Part shown: piece after piece, positions 37,118 to 45,496 of the stretch
Layout: each line of letters begins with the position of its first letter
Position numbering within the stretch: position 1 is the stretch's first letter
Assembly: GCA_045598705.1 (NCBI GenBank)
Contig: JAZLMM010000046.1
Coordinates: 1-64,000, forward strand
Source: Scatonaster sp045598705
GTDB taxonomy: Bacteria; Bacillota; Clostridia; Saccharofermentanales; Saccharofermentanaceae
Direction of reading: 5' to 3'
Length of the DNA stretch: 64,000 bases
Notes under the pieces: model-generated
Database searches by the model: none
What the model was told of the DNA's origin: nothing
What the model saw: the letters and a program-made list of their open reading frames with translations, nothing else
Made by a program: the position numbers and the translations under genes

Positions 37118-37810
37118 ATGGACCTTTTTCATCGATCACAGGAGACGCCACGTCGGACACTTACGTGGATCAAGCCATTCGACAGTCGAATGGATGAGAT
37201 TACGCGGCTCTCGGAGAAGGCAGAGTCCTGTCCCAAAGAGATGAAGAAGGTCTTTCTGTCTGCGTGGCAGGAATTGGCAAGCCAGATTAAGATCCATCAG
37301 AAACTAGCTGCAAAGATCATTGCGACCGACCTCCCTCTGAAAGTGTATTACAACTTGGTTCTCAATACGGATCTCGGCGGTGGAACTGTAGATTTCCTAA
37401 TCATTTCCGATGAATATGTCATCATTATTATGGTAAAGAAAGCAGAGCATTTCGAATGGGATCGGTATGACACGCGATTCTCTCGCGCGCCGTCCGGCGT
37501 AGATATGCGTTCTGTAGAGAATGCAGCTGGTCTGGTAGCCGAGTGGCTACTGGATGCAAAGGCTCTGCCAAAGAAAGATCTGGTTCGCGTGATCCCGCTC
37601 TTGGTCGATGAGGAGGCGCCGGAGGATTGTGGGAAGAAATTCCCTACCGGAAGAAGTCTGTTGTTTCCGGATATTCGTCCGTGCATGATGGTGTCAGTGG
37701 AGAAATTCGATGAATGGCTGCTGACCAATTGTGCAGTATACGATTCCCGAAGCCTGAATGAGAAACGTCAAAGTCGAATTATCGAAGCACTAGATAGTAT
37801 GCCACGATGA
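37118..37810 (+). CDS. Protein of unknown function, possibly with a NERD/nuclease-like core
   Basis: The 230-residue cytoplasmic protein begins MDLFHRSQE; the ATG at 37118 has AAAGGAG 8 bases upstream, better than the in-frame ATG at 37082. Helical residues 20-75 are followed by a beta region, GGGTVDFLIISDEYVIIIM, then VKKAEHFEW. The order Asp-strand-strand-VK resembles the core of NERD-type restriction-like folds, but the expected Glu before the VK is Met, so a nuclease would be inactive or the likeness is chance. No membrane segment or signal peptide. It directly follows the ABC-2 exporter genes. I do not recognise the family. Confidence 0.6.
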   Translation: MDLFHRSQETPRRTLTWIKPFDSRMDEITRLSEKAESCPKEMKKVFLSAWQELASQIKIHQKLAAKIIATDLPLKVYYNLVLNTDLGGGTVDFLIISDEYVIIIMVKKAEHFEWDRYDTRFSRAPSGVDMRSVENAAGLVAEWLLDAKALPKKDLVRVIPLLVDEEAPEDCGKKFPTGRSLLFPDIRPCMMVSVEKFDEWLLTNCAVYDSRSLNEKRQSRIIEALDSMPR

Positions 37811-37813
37811 CTC

Positions 37814-37831
37814 CTGCCCAATACTGGGCAG
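37814..37831 (+). terminator. Terminator hairpin after the unknown protein gene
   Basis: CTGCCCA (37814-37820) pairs perfectly with TGGGCAG (37825-37831) around ATAC, followed by AAGTGCTTTTG. It lies 3 bases after the TGA. The 234-base gap to the next gene otherwise holds AT-rich sequence without a clear promoter pair. Confidence 0.6.
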
Positions 37832-38045
37832 AAGTGCTTTTGCACAGTAAATATCAAATATTCCCACATAAATAGTCCTTCAGTTTACAGATTAGACATA
37901 GATTGTACGTATCTTCGTCTTTTTGTTTTTGATATTTCCGATGATTATTCAATTTTTCATTTGATAATTAAGACAAGAAGTTGCTTTAGCTACTTCAAAA
38001 TGGATAGAGGAAATGGAATAAATCGACCCGAGAGGGGGGATAAGG

Positions 38046-39077
38046 ATGACTAAATACTTGGTTACTGGCGCAACTGGCCAAATCGGAAATACAATCGTTC
38101 GAATGTTACTGGATAATGGTAAAGATGTTCGTGTTCTGGTTCATCCAGAGGAAGATACTACCCCATTGGCAGGACTTCCAGTGGAGGTTCGATATGGCGA
38201 CATTCTTGTGAAAGACTCTATGAAAGATTTCTTTGATCTTGAGAATCCACGAGAAGCGATTCTGATTCATGCACAGGAAAGAAACGTAATATCAGAGAAG
38301 CAGGACTTGATGGTCCGTAGAATCAACGTGCATGGCACCATGAATGTTACTGATACATGCGTGAAGAAGAAAATTGGAAAACTAATCTATATCGGTTCTG
38401 CTCGAGCAATCCCACTGAATCCTACAAGTCATGAGCCGGTCAAGGATGTCTCGCATTTTGATCGCAACAAAGTTATAGGCGATTATGCGAAGTCCAAAGC
38501 TGAGGCGACGCAATACATTCTCGATAAGGTCTCTCTGAACAGCCTGAACGCAGTGATCCTCCTCCCGTCTTTGGTACTAGGACCTTTCGAGTACGGCAAT
38601 TCTGATGTCGTCAGTCTGATTCGTGCATACCTGTCCGGTGACTTGAAGGTCTCTATTCCGGGCGGCGTAGATTTTACCGATGTCCGTGATGTAGCATCTG
38701 GTGTTCTGCAAGCTGCAGAACGAAGTGAGAAGGGCACATGCTACATTCTCTCCAACACTTATGTCAGTACACAGGATTTCCTGCATAGTCTGCATGAGAT
38801 CACCGGACGCGACGAAGTAACGAAGACTGTTCCGAACTTCATGCTGAACGACAAGGGCATCATGAAGCTCTACTACAAGATCACGAAGAAAGAGAATCCG
38901 AAACACAAGTATGGTCCTTTCACCTCACCGGAACCGCTATATCGTAGTGAACGAGCGGAAGAAGAACTTGACTATGCGCCGAGAGATTTGAAATCTTCGC
39001 TTCAGGATACCATCGACTGGGTGGAGAACAACGAGCCCATCGAGATTATGCCTGAGAAGAAGAAAAAGGCACAATAA
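38046..39077 (+). CDS. NAD(P)-dependent epimerase/dehydratase (extended SDR)
   Basis: The 343-residue oxidoreductase has an N-terminal Rossmann motif TGATGQIG (residues 7-14) and an acidic patch at the end of the second strand (VHPEED), which favours NAD. The catalytic Tyr-Lys lies in GDYAKSKAEA (Tyr about 145). It resembles the dihydroflavonol-reductase/HSD-like branch of extended SDRs. The last 20 residues are Lys/Glu-rich (EIMPEKKKKAQ). GAGGGGGG lies just upstream of the ATG. It stands alone between terminators, so the context does not reveal a substrate. Confidence 0.85.
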   Translation: MTKYLVTGATGQIGNTIVRMLLDNGKDVRVLVHPEEDTTPLAGLPVEVRYGDILVKDSMKDFFDLENPREAILIHAQERNVISEKQDLMVRRINVHGTMNVTDTCVKKKIGKLIYIGSARAIPLNPTSHEPVKDVSHFDRNKVIGDYAKSKAEATQYILDKVSLNSLNAVILLPSLVLGPFEYGNSDVVSLIRAYLSGDLKVSIPGGVDFTDVRDVASGVLQAAERSEKGTCYILSNTYVSTQDFLHSLHEITGRDEVTKTVPNFMLNDKGIMKLYYKITKKENPKHKYGPFTSPEPLYRSERAEEELDYAPRDLKSSLQDTIDWVENNEPIEIMPEKKKKAQ

Positions 39078-39172
39078 GTTGAAAGAAGCGTAGAAAACAA
39101 CAAGGAGTTTCCCTAAAGATAAACTAATCATACATACACCCCAATAGAAATCCTCTACTTCCTTGTTCCACG

Positions 39173-39214
39173 AAGGCTGCATCACATCATCCCCGATGCA
39201 GCCTTCTTTTTTTC
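39173..39214 (+). terminator. Rho-independent terminator
   Basis: GAAGGCTGCATC (39173-39184) pairs perfectly over 12 bases with GATGCAGCCTTC (39196-39207) and is followed by TTTTTTT. It ends the SDR transcript and insulates the isochorismatase operon, whose promoter must lie within the next 65 bases (an AT-rich TATATTATA stretch near 39229-39237). Confidence 0.85.
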
Positions 39215-39280
39215 TATAATTGTGGTATATTATATGTGCTGAAGAAGCGCCTGAATTCAATTGTAAAGGAAGTGTCTACT

Positions 39281-39799
39281 ATGCCAAAGACCGCGTTACT
39301 GGTCGTAGATATGCAGAATGCCCTGATTCTAGAGCATCCTTTCGATGAGAAGAGATTAGTCAAGACCGTGGCACAGATGGAGGACATCTGCCGAAACAAA
39401 GGAATCGAAGTCATTTTCATTCGCCATGAGGACAACTCATTGGTGCCTGGAGAGAGTGGATTCGAGATCTACAGCAAGGTTGCACCACACGATGGGGAGA
39501 AGATCTTCAACAAGCGTTTCAACAGTGCTTTCCGCGGAACAGGTCTTCTCGAGTATCTCAAGGAGAAGGGAATTGAACGCTTGATCGTGTGCGGCATGCA
39601 GACAGACTTCTGTGTAGATGCTACGATCAAGGCTGGATTCGAACATGGTTTCGAGATCGTCGTTCCACGAGGCGGACACACGACATTCGATAATCGCTAC
39701 CTCTCCGGCGAAGAACTCTACCATTACTATAGTTATGAGATTTGGAATCACCGTTATGCACAGGTGATGTCTGTGGACCATATTGAGGAGTGCTTATGA
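39281..39799 (+). CDS. Isochorismatase-family cysteine hydrolase
   Basis: The 172-residue soluble hydrolase starts at ATG 39281 (AAAGGA 10 bases upstream) and has the complete catalytic triad of the family: Asp10 (VVDMQNA), Lys78 (FNKRF) and Cys111 (TDFCVDATI), with the cis-peptide-type turn at CGMQTD. Relatives hydrolyse amides or imides such as nicotinamide and N-carbamoylsarcosine. No metal-binding His triad typical of nicotinamidases is clear, so the substrate is open. Its stop overlaps the ATG of the CAT-like gene (ATGA), so the two are co-translated. Confidence 0.88.
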   Translation: MPKTALLVVDMQNALILEHPFDEKRLVKTVAQMEDICRNKGIEVIFIRHEDNSLVPGESGFEIYSKVAPHDGEKIFNKRFNSAFRGTGLLEYLKEKGIERLIVCGMQTDFCVDATIKAGFEHGFEIVVPRGGHTTFDNRYLSGEELYHYYSYEIWNHRYAQVMSVDHIEECL

Positions 39800-40446
39800 A
39801 ATCACAGTTTTTCCCATACGATCAGAACTGGCCGAGAGCCCAGCATTTCCACTTCTATGCGAAGATGTTCCCAACGAATATCTCGTTAAATAAGCGCATC
39901 GATGTGACAGAACTTCTTCCGGCCATCGAGAAGAAGGGCTATCGTCAGGATGCGGTGTTCTACTACATGGTTACCAAGGCCATCAACAATCAGGGCGAAT
40001 TGAGTGTAGCATATAAGGATGGACAGATCGGCTGGTGGAACTATCTGAATCCTGCTTATCCGGTCTTCCATGAAGATGACGAGACGACCACAATCCTGTG
40101 GACAGAGTATGACAATGATTTTACCGTCTTCAATGAGAAATTCCTCTGCGATCTCGAGAAATACGGAAACAGCAAGGGCGTGTTCGCCATGAAGGGAATG
40201 CCCCCGACGAACAGTTATAATGTGTGCTTCAATCCATGGTTCTCTTTCGACGGATATTCGGTCGACCTTCACGAGATGAAGGATTACTTCTTCCCAACGG
40301 TCGATATGTGTAAGGTCATTGAAGAGAACGGCCGGAAATATCTGCCGATTGCGATTACTGTGCACCGTGCAGCAACGGACCTGATCCATCTCAAGAAATT
40401 CTTCGATGATATTGAGAGTTATTTTCCATACTTTATCGAAGCGTGA
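39796..40446 (+). CDS. Chloramphenicol acetyltransferase-like protein with altered catalytic motif
   Basis: The 216-residue protein has CAT-family features: an N-terminal PYDQNWPRAQHFHFY segment, YYMVTKAINN, the substrate-region FNPWFSFDGYSVDL and the C-terminal catalytic segment. The catalytic sequence of true CATs, VHHAVCDGFH, aligns without gaps to VHRAATDLIH here (residues about 191-200). The first His and the Asp are kept, but the catalytic second His is Arg and the Gly is Leu. It is therefore unlikely to acetylate chloramphenicol. Many uncharacterised CAT-like proteins exist in Clostridia; whether they share this change needs an alignment. It starts at ATG 39796 with GAGGAG 5 bases upstream and is coupled to the hydrolase before it. 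Confidence 0.85.
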   Translation: MKSQFFPYDQNWPRAQHFHFYAKMFPTNISLNKRIDVTELLPAIEKKGYRQDAVFYYMVTKAINNQGELSVAYKDGQIGWWNYLNPAYPVFHEDDETTTILWTEYDNDFTVFNEKFLCDLEKYGNSKGVFAMKGMPPTNSYNVCFNPWFSFDGYSVDLHEMKDYFFPTVDMCKVIEENGRKYLPIAITVHRAATDLIHLKKFFDDIESYFPYFIEA

Positions 40447-40490
40447 ATATAGCCAATCTAGGTTGATGAATAAGGGAGAAAGAGAAATAC

Positions 40491-41246
40491 ATGCTGGAAC
40501 TGCAACATGTTTCATTTGAAGTAAATGAAGAAGGAAACGGTAAAGAAATCCTTCGAGATATTAGTTTAACGATTCCGGACGGTGCATTGACCGTCATTAC
40601 GGGACCAAACGGCGGTGGTAAGTCAACACTTGCCAAGCTGATTGCCGGTATCATTACGCCGACATCAGGTAAGATTCTCTTTGATGGAGAAGATATTACG
40701 ACGATGTCGATTACGGACCGTGCGAAGAAGGGAATTGGATTCGCCTTCCAACAGCCGGTGCGCTTCAAGGGCATTCAGGTCTTCGACTTAATCAAACTTG
40801 CGACGGGTGAGAAGCTCTCCGCAGTGGATGCTTGTAAATACCTGTCGGCAGTGGGACTTTGTGCCCGCGACTATATTAATCGCGAAGTGAATGCCAGCCT
40901 CTCGGGCGGTGAACTGAAGCGTATCGAGATCGCAACTGTATTGGCGAAAGCTTCGAAGTTGTCCGTCTTTGACGAACCGGAGGCAGGCATTGACCTGTGG
41001 AGTTTCCAGAACCTCATTGAAGTGTTCGAAGATATGAGAAGAACGATCTCGGATAGCTCGATTCTGATCATCTCGCATCAGGAGCGAATCCTGAATATTG
41101 CAGATGAGATCATTGTGCTGAAGGAAGGACAGCTACAGTACTGTGGACCGAAAGAAGAGATTCTGCCGAAGTTGAACGGTACAGACTCTTCAATTCCAGG
41201 TTGTGGCAAAGGAATGTTGAAGAAAGGTGAGGATCAGAAATGCTGA
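40491..41246 (+). CDS. sufC: Fe-S cluster assembly ATPase SufC
   Basis: The 251-residue ABC-type ATPase lacks a membrane partner. Walker A is GPNGGGKST, the Q-loop is GFAFQQPVRFKG (the QPxxF-type loop typical of SufC), the signature LSGGELKR, Walker B SVFDEPEAGID and the switch His is in LIISHQERI. It overlaps the SufB gene by 7 bases. No sufS, sufU or sufE is next to it, so the pair corresponds to the minimal SufBC-type (SMS) arrangement known from anaerobes and archaea. Confidence 0.93.
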   Translation: MLELQHVSFEVNEEGNGKEILRDISLTIPDGALTVITGPNGGGKSTLAKLIAGIITPTSGKILFDGEDITTMSITDRAKKGIGFAFQQPVRFKGIQVFDLIKLATGEKLSAVDACKYLSAVGLCARDYINREVNASLSGGELKRIEIATVLAKASKLSVFDEPEAGIDLWSFQNLIEVFEDMRRTISDSSILIISHQERILNIADEIIVLKEGQLQYCGPKEEILPKLNGTDSSIPGCGKGMLKKGEDQKC

Positions 41247-42166
41247 ATTTAGATGCGGCCTCTGACCGCTTACTCGAAGAAGTTGCGGACCTGCACAAGG
41301 TGCCGGTCGGTGCATTTAATATCCGTGCGAACGGAAAAGCTGTGGCTCGAAATACCACGGCAAATATTGATATTGTCCAGAAAGAAGACGGTTCCGGTAT
41401 CGACATTAAGATTGCTCCCGGAACAAAGAATGAGAGCGTCCACATTCCAGTGGTCTTGACCGCCAGTGGCATCAAGGAGACGGTCTATAACGATTTCTAC
41501 ATCGGCGAAGGCGCAGATGTAGTGATTGTGGCTGGTTGCGGTATCGATAACTGCGGACCGAAAGATTCCGAACATGATGGTATCCATCGTTTCTACGTGG
41601 GCAAAGGTGCCAAGGTCAAGTATGTAGAGAAGCATTACGGTTCCGGTGAAGGCACAGGTAAGCGTATCCTGAATCCCGGCACGGAAGTCTACATGGAAGC
41701 AGATAGCTACATGGAGATGGAGATGGTTCAGATTAAGGGCGTGGACGATACGGTTCGTGACACGAAAGCGGAATTGGCCGAAGGTGCGAAGTTAATCGTC
41801 CGTGAACGCCTGATGACACATGGTGCTCAACGAGCGATCAGCAACTACCGCGTAGATCTCAATGGCGATGGTTGTACATGTGATGTGGTCTCCCGTTCTG
41901 TGGCAAGAGATGATTCCTACCAGAAATTCGATGCAATTCTGACCGGTAATGCACCTTGCTCCGGTCATACTGAATGCGATGCGATCATCATGGACAATGG
42001 TAAGATTCTTGCGGTTCCAGGTCTGGAAGCGAACAACGTGGATGCGGCACTGGTTCATGAGGCAGCAATCGGTAAGATTGCCGGCGAACAGTTGATCAAA
42101 CTGATGACACTTGGCCTGACCGAACAAGAAGCAGAAGAACAAATTATTAACGGTTTCTTGAAATAA
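41240..42166 (+). CDS. sufB: Fe-S cluster assembly scaffold, short SufB/SufD-type protein
   Basis: The 308-residue protein has the SufBD beta-helix core and C-terminal helices, with the hallmarks YNDFYIGEGADVVIVAGCGI, HGAQRAISNYRVDLNGDG and the end segment ANNVDAALVHEAAIGKIAGEQ, read in parts. It is much shorter than E. coli SufB (495) and lacks the N-terminal region, as in minimal SufBC systems where one B-type protein forms a homodimer with SufC. His in VHEAAIG matches the conserved His of the cluster site. A Cys-rich loop GCGIDNCG may add ligands. It overlaps SufC and is co-translated. Confidence 0.92.
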   Translation: MLNLDAASDRLLEEVADLHKVPVGAFNIRANGKAVARNTTANIDIVQKEDGSGIDIKIAPGTKNESVHIPVVLTASGIKETVYNDFYIGEGADVVIVAGCGIDNCGPKDSEHDGIHRFYVGKGAKVKYVEKHYGSGEGTGKRILNPGTEVYMEADSYMEMEMVQIKGVDDTVRDTKAELAEGAKLIVRERLMTHGAQRAISNYRVDLNGDGCTCDVVSRSVARDDSYQKFDAILTGNAPCSGHTECDAIIMDNGKILAVPGLEANNVDAALVHEAAIGKIAGEQLIKLMTLGLTEQEAEEQIINGFLK

Positions 42167-42206
42167 TAAGTGAGAGTGCTTTTCCCAGACAGGAGATGGC
42201 GGACAC

Positions 42207-43079
42207 ATGAAGAAACATACTGACGTAAGAAAGAAGAAGAGGGAGAAATTCTGGCATAGGTTCAGAATTGTTCTGACCGTCCTTTTTGCATTGGTTTTCT
42301 GTGTCTCAGCTTTCTTCCTGATTCGTGATCACATAGAAAGTCGTAAAGAACGCTCTGCGTTCGAAAGTCTACAAGAGCTTGTATCGCAGGGGACTGCGGG
42401 TGAACCGACACAGACTCAGATGCACCCAGTAAGTCCAGAGGACTCGTCTGCGAATCCATCCTCCGGAGAGTCAGAAGAGACAGTACCGACTGCTCCGACA
42501 GAACCGGTCATGTTGCCGCATTATGCACCACTTTACGAACAGAATCCGGATTTCTTCGGTTGGATCTCCATCGATGGAATGAATATTAACTACCCGATCA
42601 TGCACACGCCGGAAGACCCACAGTTCTACTTAAGACGAGCTTTCGATAAGTCGGATTCCCATTGCGGCGTCCCCTTTCTGGATGCTAAGTGTGCGCCAGA
42701 CAGCAATGCATATATCGTCTACGGCCACCATATGAAAGATGGAACGATGTTCGGACACCTGACCGACTATGCGGAGGAAGACTTCTACTTGTCGCATCAG
42801 ACCATCCACTTTGACACACTCTACGAACAAAGAGAATATCAGGTGTTCGCTGTGTTCTATTGCGATGTCAGTTACGAAGATAATGGAAGTTTTGCCTTCT
42901 ACAAGTATACCGATCTCTCAGATGATGCGGTCTATGATGAATTCATCAGTCAGCTTCGTCAGGTGACGATCTACGAGACAGACTTTGAAGTGGAGAATGG
43001 GACGGATATTCTAATGCTCTCCACCTGCTCCTATCACACGAGCGATGGCAGGTTCGTCGTCGTGGCCAAACGGGTATAA
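42207..43079 (+). CDS. srtB: Class B sortase
   Basis: The 290-residue membrane-anchored transpeptidase has an N-terminal signal-anchor helix (about 22-40) and a Pro/Ser/Glu-rich linker (about 60-100). The catalytic domain holds His in YGHHM (about 173), Cys in LSTCSYH (about 274) and Arg in VVAKRV (about 289), in the class B order and spacing. It would attach surface proteins ending in a sorting signal to the wall; the PKTG protein at 1012 is the only candidate substrate in the window. Class B sortases of Clostridioides difficile use (S/P)PXTG-type signals, so this pairing is plausible but not proven. GGAGATGG lies upstream. Confidence 0.93.
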   Translation: MKKHTDVRKKKREKFWHRFRIVLTVLFALVFCVSAFFLIRDHIESRKERSAFESLQELVSQGTAGEPTQTQMHPVSPEDSSANPSSGESEETVPTAPTEPVMLPHYAPLYEQNPDFFGWISIDGMNINYPIMHTPEDPQFYLRRAFDKSDSHCGVPFLDAKCAPDSNAYIVYGHHMKDGTMFGHLTDYAEEDFYLSHQTIHFDTLYEQREYQVFAVFYCDVSYEDNGSFAFYKYTDLSDDAVYDEFISQLRQVTIYETDFEVENGTDILMLSTCSYHTSDGRFVVVAKRV

Positions 43080-43101
43080 ACATTACCGGGACATCTAAAA
43101 T

Positions 43102-43173
43102 AGAAAATCTTCCCTGCGACTTCAGACAACATTTTGCTTCGCAAAATGAAACTTGTCGCAGGGAAGATTTTCT
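43102..43173 (+). ncRNA. Long nested hairpin, possible small RNA or bidirectional terminator
   Basis: A perfect 19-base stem is formed by 43102-43120 and 43155-43173. Inside it a second perfect 8-base hairpin (CATTTTGC/GCAAAATG, 43130-43148, 3-base loop) is nested. The outer arms end in AGAAAATC, so U-rich ends flank the stem in both directions, as in a bidirectional terminator. The length and nesting exceed an ordinary terminator. Confidence 0.45.
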
Positions 43174-43223
43174 GTTTCGTGGTCAGTTCGTGAGGTGGGT
43201 TACACGAGGTGATTGCGATAAGA

Positions 43224-43259
43224 AAAGAGACGACTTCACTTACGCGAAATCGTCTCTTT
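43224..43259 (+). terminator. Second hairpin downstream of the sortase gene
   Basis: AAAGAGACGA (43224-43233) pairs perfectly over 10 bases with TCGTCTCTTT (43250-43259), loop 16 bases, followed by GTTTGTAG. It lies 50 bases after the long nested hairpin. Between here and 43406 I see no gene with a plausible ribosome binding site. Confidence 0.55.
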
Positions 43260-43406
43260 GTTTGTAGTGGTGGAACGGGTGCCGTCAAGGACGAACACCC
43301 CTCCCAATAGCCATCTTCGCCTTCTAGAGCCGATTCTATATCCTCAAACGGGATATTCTCAATATCAGTGCGCACTTACAGATATGAATCCCTCGCCTAA
43401 CGTCCC

Positions 43407-43438
43407 TTGACAATCTGTCCGTCTGTATTTCAATATAA
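43407..43438 (+). promoter_or_regulatory. Promoter of the LytTR regulator; copy B of a shared promoter block
   Basis: TTGACA (43407-43412), a spacer containing GTCCGTCTGTATTT, and CAATATAA (43431-43438), 28 bases ahead of the ATG at 43467. The block is nearly identical to that at 936-968 ahead of the surface-protein gene. Confidence 0.55.
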
Positions 43439-43466
43439 ATGTGCAGACTCAGAATCGGAGGTAAGT

Positions 43467-44192
43467 ATGTTTCGGGTAGCGTTATGTGACGACAACAAGG
43501 CTTTCTTAGAGTATGAAAGAAGCATCATCGAGCAGCATATGAGTGAGAAGTCTCTTGAAGTTCTGTGCGACTTTTTTCTTTCAGGTGCGGAACTTCTTGC
43601 ACAGCAGCAACTAGCCCAAGCATATGATTTGTTCATCTTGGATTATGAAATGGATGGATTAACTGGATTTGAAACTGCTAGCAAGATATATGAGGTGTCT
43701 CCTCAGGCAAAGATTGCATTTGCAACCCAATACTACGATTTTACAAGAGAAGGTTACAAGTATCGTGCAATCAGATATCTTGTCAAGCAGGAGGATTCTT
43801 TTCAGACAGATTTGAAAGAGTGCCTAGAATGTGTTCTCAAAGCAGATGTCAACAAGAAGGTAATACTAGAAACCAGTAGCAGCACAATAGAAGTGGATGT
43901 TTCTGATATAGCGTATATTAAGAGTGATAAGCACTACATTGAGTATTTTACCATTGTCCGTGAATTGAATCTCCACAGAAGAGTTAATCTGGATGTAGCT
44001 CAAGAGGAATTACCTGAACATTTTGAACGTGTTCATCAAAGATATATTGTCAATCTGAATTATGCAACTGAGGTTAAACGATATTCAATCACACTTAAAT
44101 TGCCGGAGAGAGATACCATAGATATTCCTATTGCACGCAGACGTTTTGAGGGTGTGTACGATCAGTTTGTCCTTGTAAAAGGAGGCATGTAA
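43467..44192 (+). CDS. LytTR-family response regulator (AgrA-like)
   Basis: The 241-residue transcription factor has an N-terminal receiver domain (about 1-120) with the acidic pair in ALCDDN (residues 5-10), phospho-acceptor Asp in FILDYEMDG (about 57) and the conserved Lys in YLVKQED, followed by a LytTR DNA-binding domain (about 140-241) with ISDIAYIKSDKHYIEYF-like and VHQRYIVNLNYA segments. I start at ATG 43467 with GGAGG 6 bases upstream. Its stop codon overlaps the kinase ATG (TAATG). The pair is of the AgrA/AgrC type. Its own promoter shares a sequence block with the surface-protein gene at 1012. Confidence 0.9.
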   Translation: MFRVALCDDNKAFLEYERSIIEQHMSEKSLEVLCDFFLSGAELLAQQQLAQAYDLFILDYEMDGLTGFETASKIYEVSPQAKIAFATQYYDFTREGYKYRAIRYLVKQEDSFQTDLKECLECVLKADVNKKVILETSSSTIEVDVSDIAYIKSDKHYIEYFTIVRELNLHRRVNLDVAQEELPEHFERVHQRYIVNLNYATEVKRYSITLKLPERDTIDIPIARRRFEGVYDQFVLVKGGM

Positions 44193-45496
44193 TGGTCTAT
44201 GGGATAGTAAATACAATTGTATATGTTGTTCTAGCGCAACTTTTCTGTTCAACATTTGTAGATCGAGAAGAACGTACGGATGCATATGCAATTAGTATAT
44301 CAGCCCTATGGATAATTGCTGGAACTGTTGCGGCAATGTCGCTTGAAGAGATGGTTGTCATCAGAATTGCAACAGCTATTGCACTGAACATCGTGTTCTT
44401 GATGTTCCTTAGTAAGAAGGATAATCCGATGAAGATTATCGCAGTATCGGTTCTCTACTATGTGATGGCATTTTCTTGTGAAATTGCAGTTGTGGCAGCT
44501 TATAAGTATTTTGATTCCAGTTTAAAGATTGAAAAAGTGATGGATAATCATGCTTCAATTTACTTGGGGGCTCTGTGCCAGCTCCTCGAGGCACTAATTG
44601 TATTTTGGATACGAAGGATATTTCGTAAGTCAAAGAAAGATACCATCAAATCTCGTATGTGGCTGATTTATACGATTTTTCCCCTCTACTCACTGACATT
44701 AATCGTAGTGTTCGCATACGGTTTTAATCGACCGCTTAGTACATTTTGGATGAATGTTTTTACATATGTAGCTTGTTCTCTACTCTTAATCAACCTGCTC
44801 ATATACTGGTTCATCAGTCAGGAATCAAGAAGAACATTGCAAGCACAGAAGACCGAACTGGAAACAAGCCATACGCAGGGACTTGCTCAATTGTACGAAC
44901 AGATTACAAAAGAAAGAGATATTCTGGGGAAAAGAGAACACGAATATAAGAATACTATCGTAGCTTTACGTGGCCTCATGGCTGATAAACAGTATGACAA
45001 AGTGCAGGAAATCCTTGATGTTTCGAATACGGAATTGGTTCAAAACACAAATGTATTTGAAACGGGTCATCAATTGATCAATTCAATCCTGAATACAAAA
45101 TATGTCGAGGCAAAAGATAAGGGAATTTCATTCAGATTCATCATAGATGACCTTTCGAAATTGATGATGAGTGATCGAGATTGCATTGTCATCTTATCCA
45201 ATATACTCAATAATGCCATTGAAGCTTTGGAGAAATGTCCGCAAGAGAAGAAAGAAATGTCAGTTAAAGCAGTAATAGAGGACGGACAATTTGTCTTTGC
45301 TTGCCGAAACTTCTATGTGCATGATGAAACAGTTGATTTGAAAAGTAAGAAGAAAGACGTCGTTTCGCATGGTTATGGAATAGAAAATATCAGAGAAGCA
45401 GTTAATCGAAATAAAGGAAAATGCCTTTTCCGAAAAGATGAAAATGAGTTCTACGCTGTAGTCATAATACCACTGCAAACTACCAAAATTGCCTAA
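44192..45496 (+). CDS. Sensor histidine kinase of the AgrC/GHKL type
   Basis: The 434-residue membrane kinase has an N-terminal half (about 1-215) with six to seven membrane helices, as in quorum-peptide receptors. A coiled segment (about 215-245) leads to the H-box KREHEYKNTIVAL (His about 250), the N-box LSNILNNAIEALEK (about 335) and the G-box GYGIENIREAV (about 395) of HATPase_c_5-type kinases. The gene overlaps the regulator by one base. A partner peptide is expected. The next gene encodes only a fragment-like AgrB protein. A peptide gene cannot be identified with certainty. Confidence 0.88.
   Translation: MVYGIVNTIVYVVLAQLFCSTFVDREERTDAYAISISALWIIAGTVAAMSLEEMVVIRIATAIALNIVFLMFLSKKDNPMKIIAVSVLYYVMAFSCEIAVVAAYKYFDSSLKIEKVMDNHASIYLGALCQLLEALIVFWIRRIFRKSKKDTIKSRMWLIYTIFPLYSLTLIVVFAYGFNRPLSTFWMNVFTYVACSLLLINLLIYWFISQESRRTLQAQKTELETSHTQGLAQLYEQITKERDILGKREHEYKNTIVALRGLMADKQYDKVQEILDVSNTELVQNTNVFETGHQLINSILNTKYVEAKDKGISFRFIIDDLSKLMMSDRDCIVILSNILNNAIEALEKCPQEKKEMSVKAVIEDGQFVFACRNFYVHDETVDLKSKKKDVVSHGYGIENIREAVNRNKGKCLFRKDENEFYAVVIIPLQTTKIA

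Noticed and set aside
43034..43375. A 113-codon open frame on the minus strand across the hairpins downstream of the sortase gene.
   Set aside because: It overlaps the 3' end of the sortase gene and the long hairpin, has no ribosome binding site and codes for a low-quality sequence.
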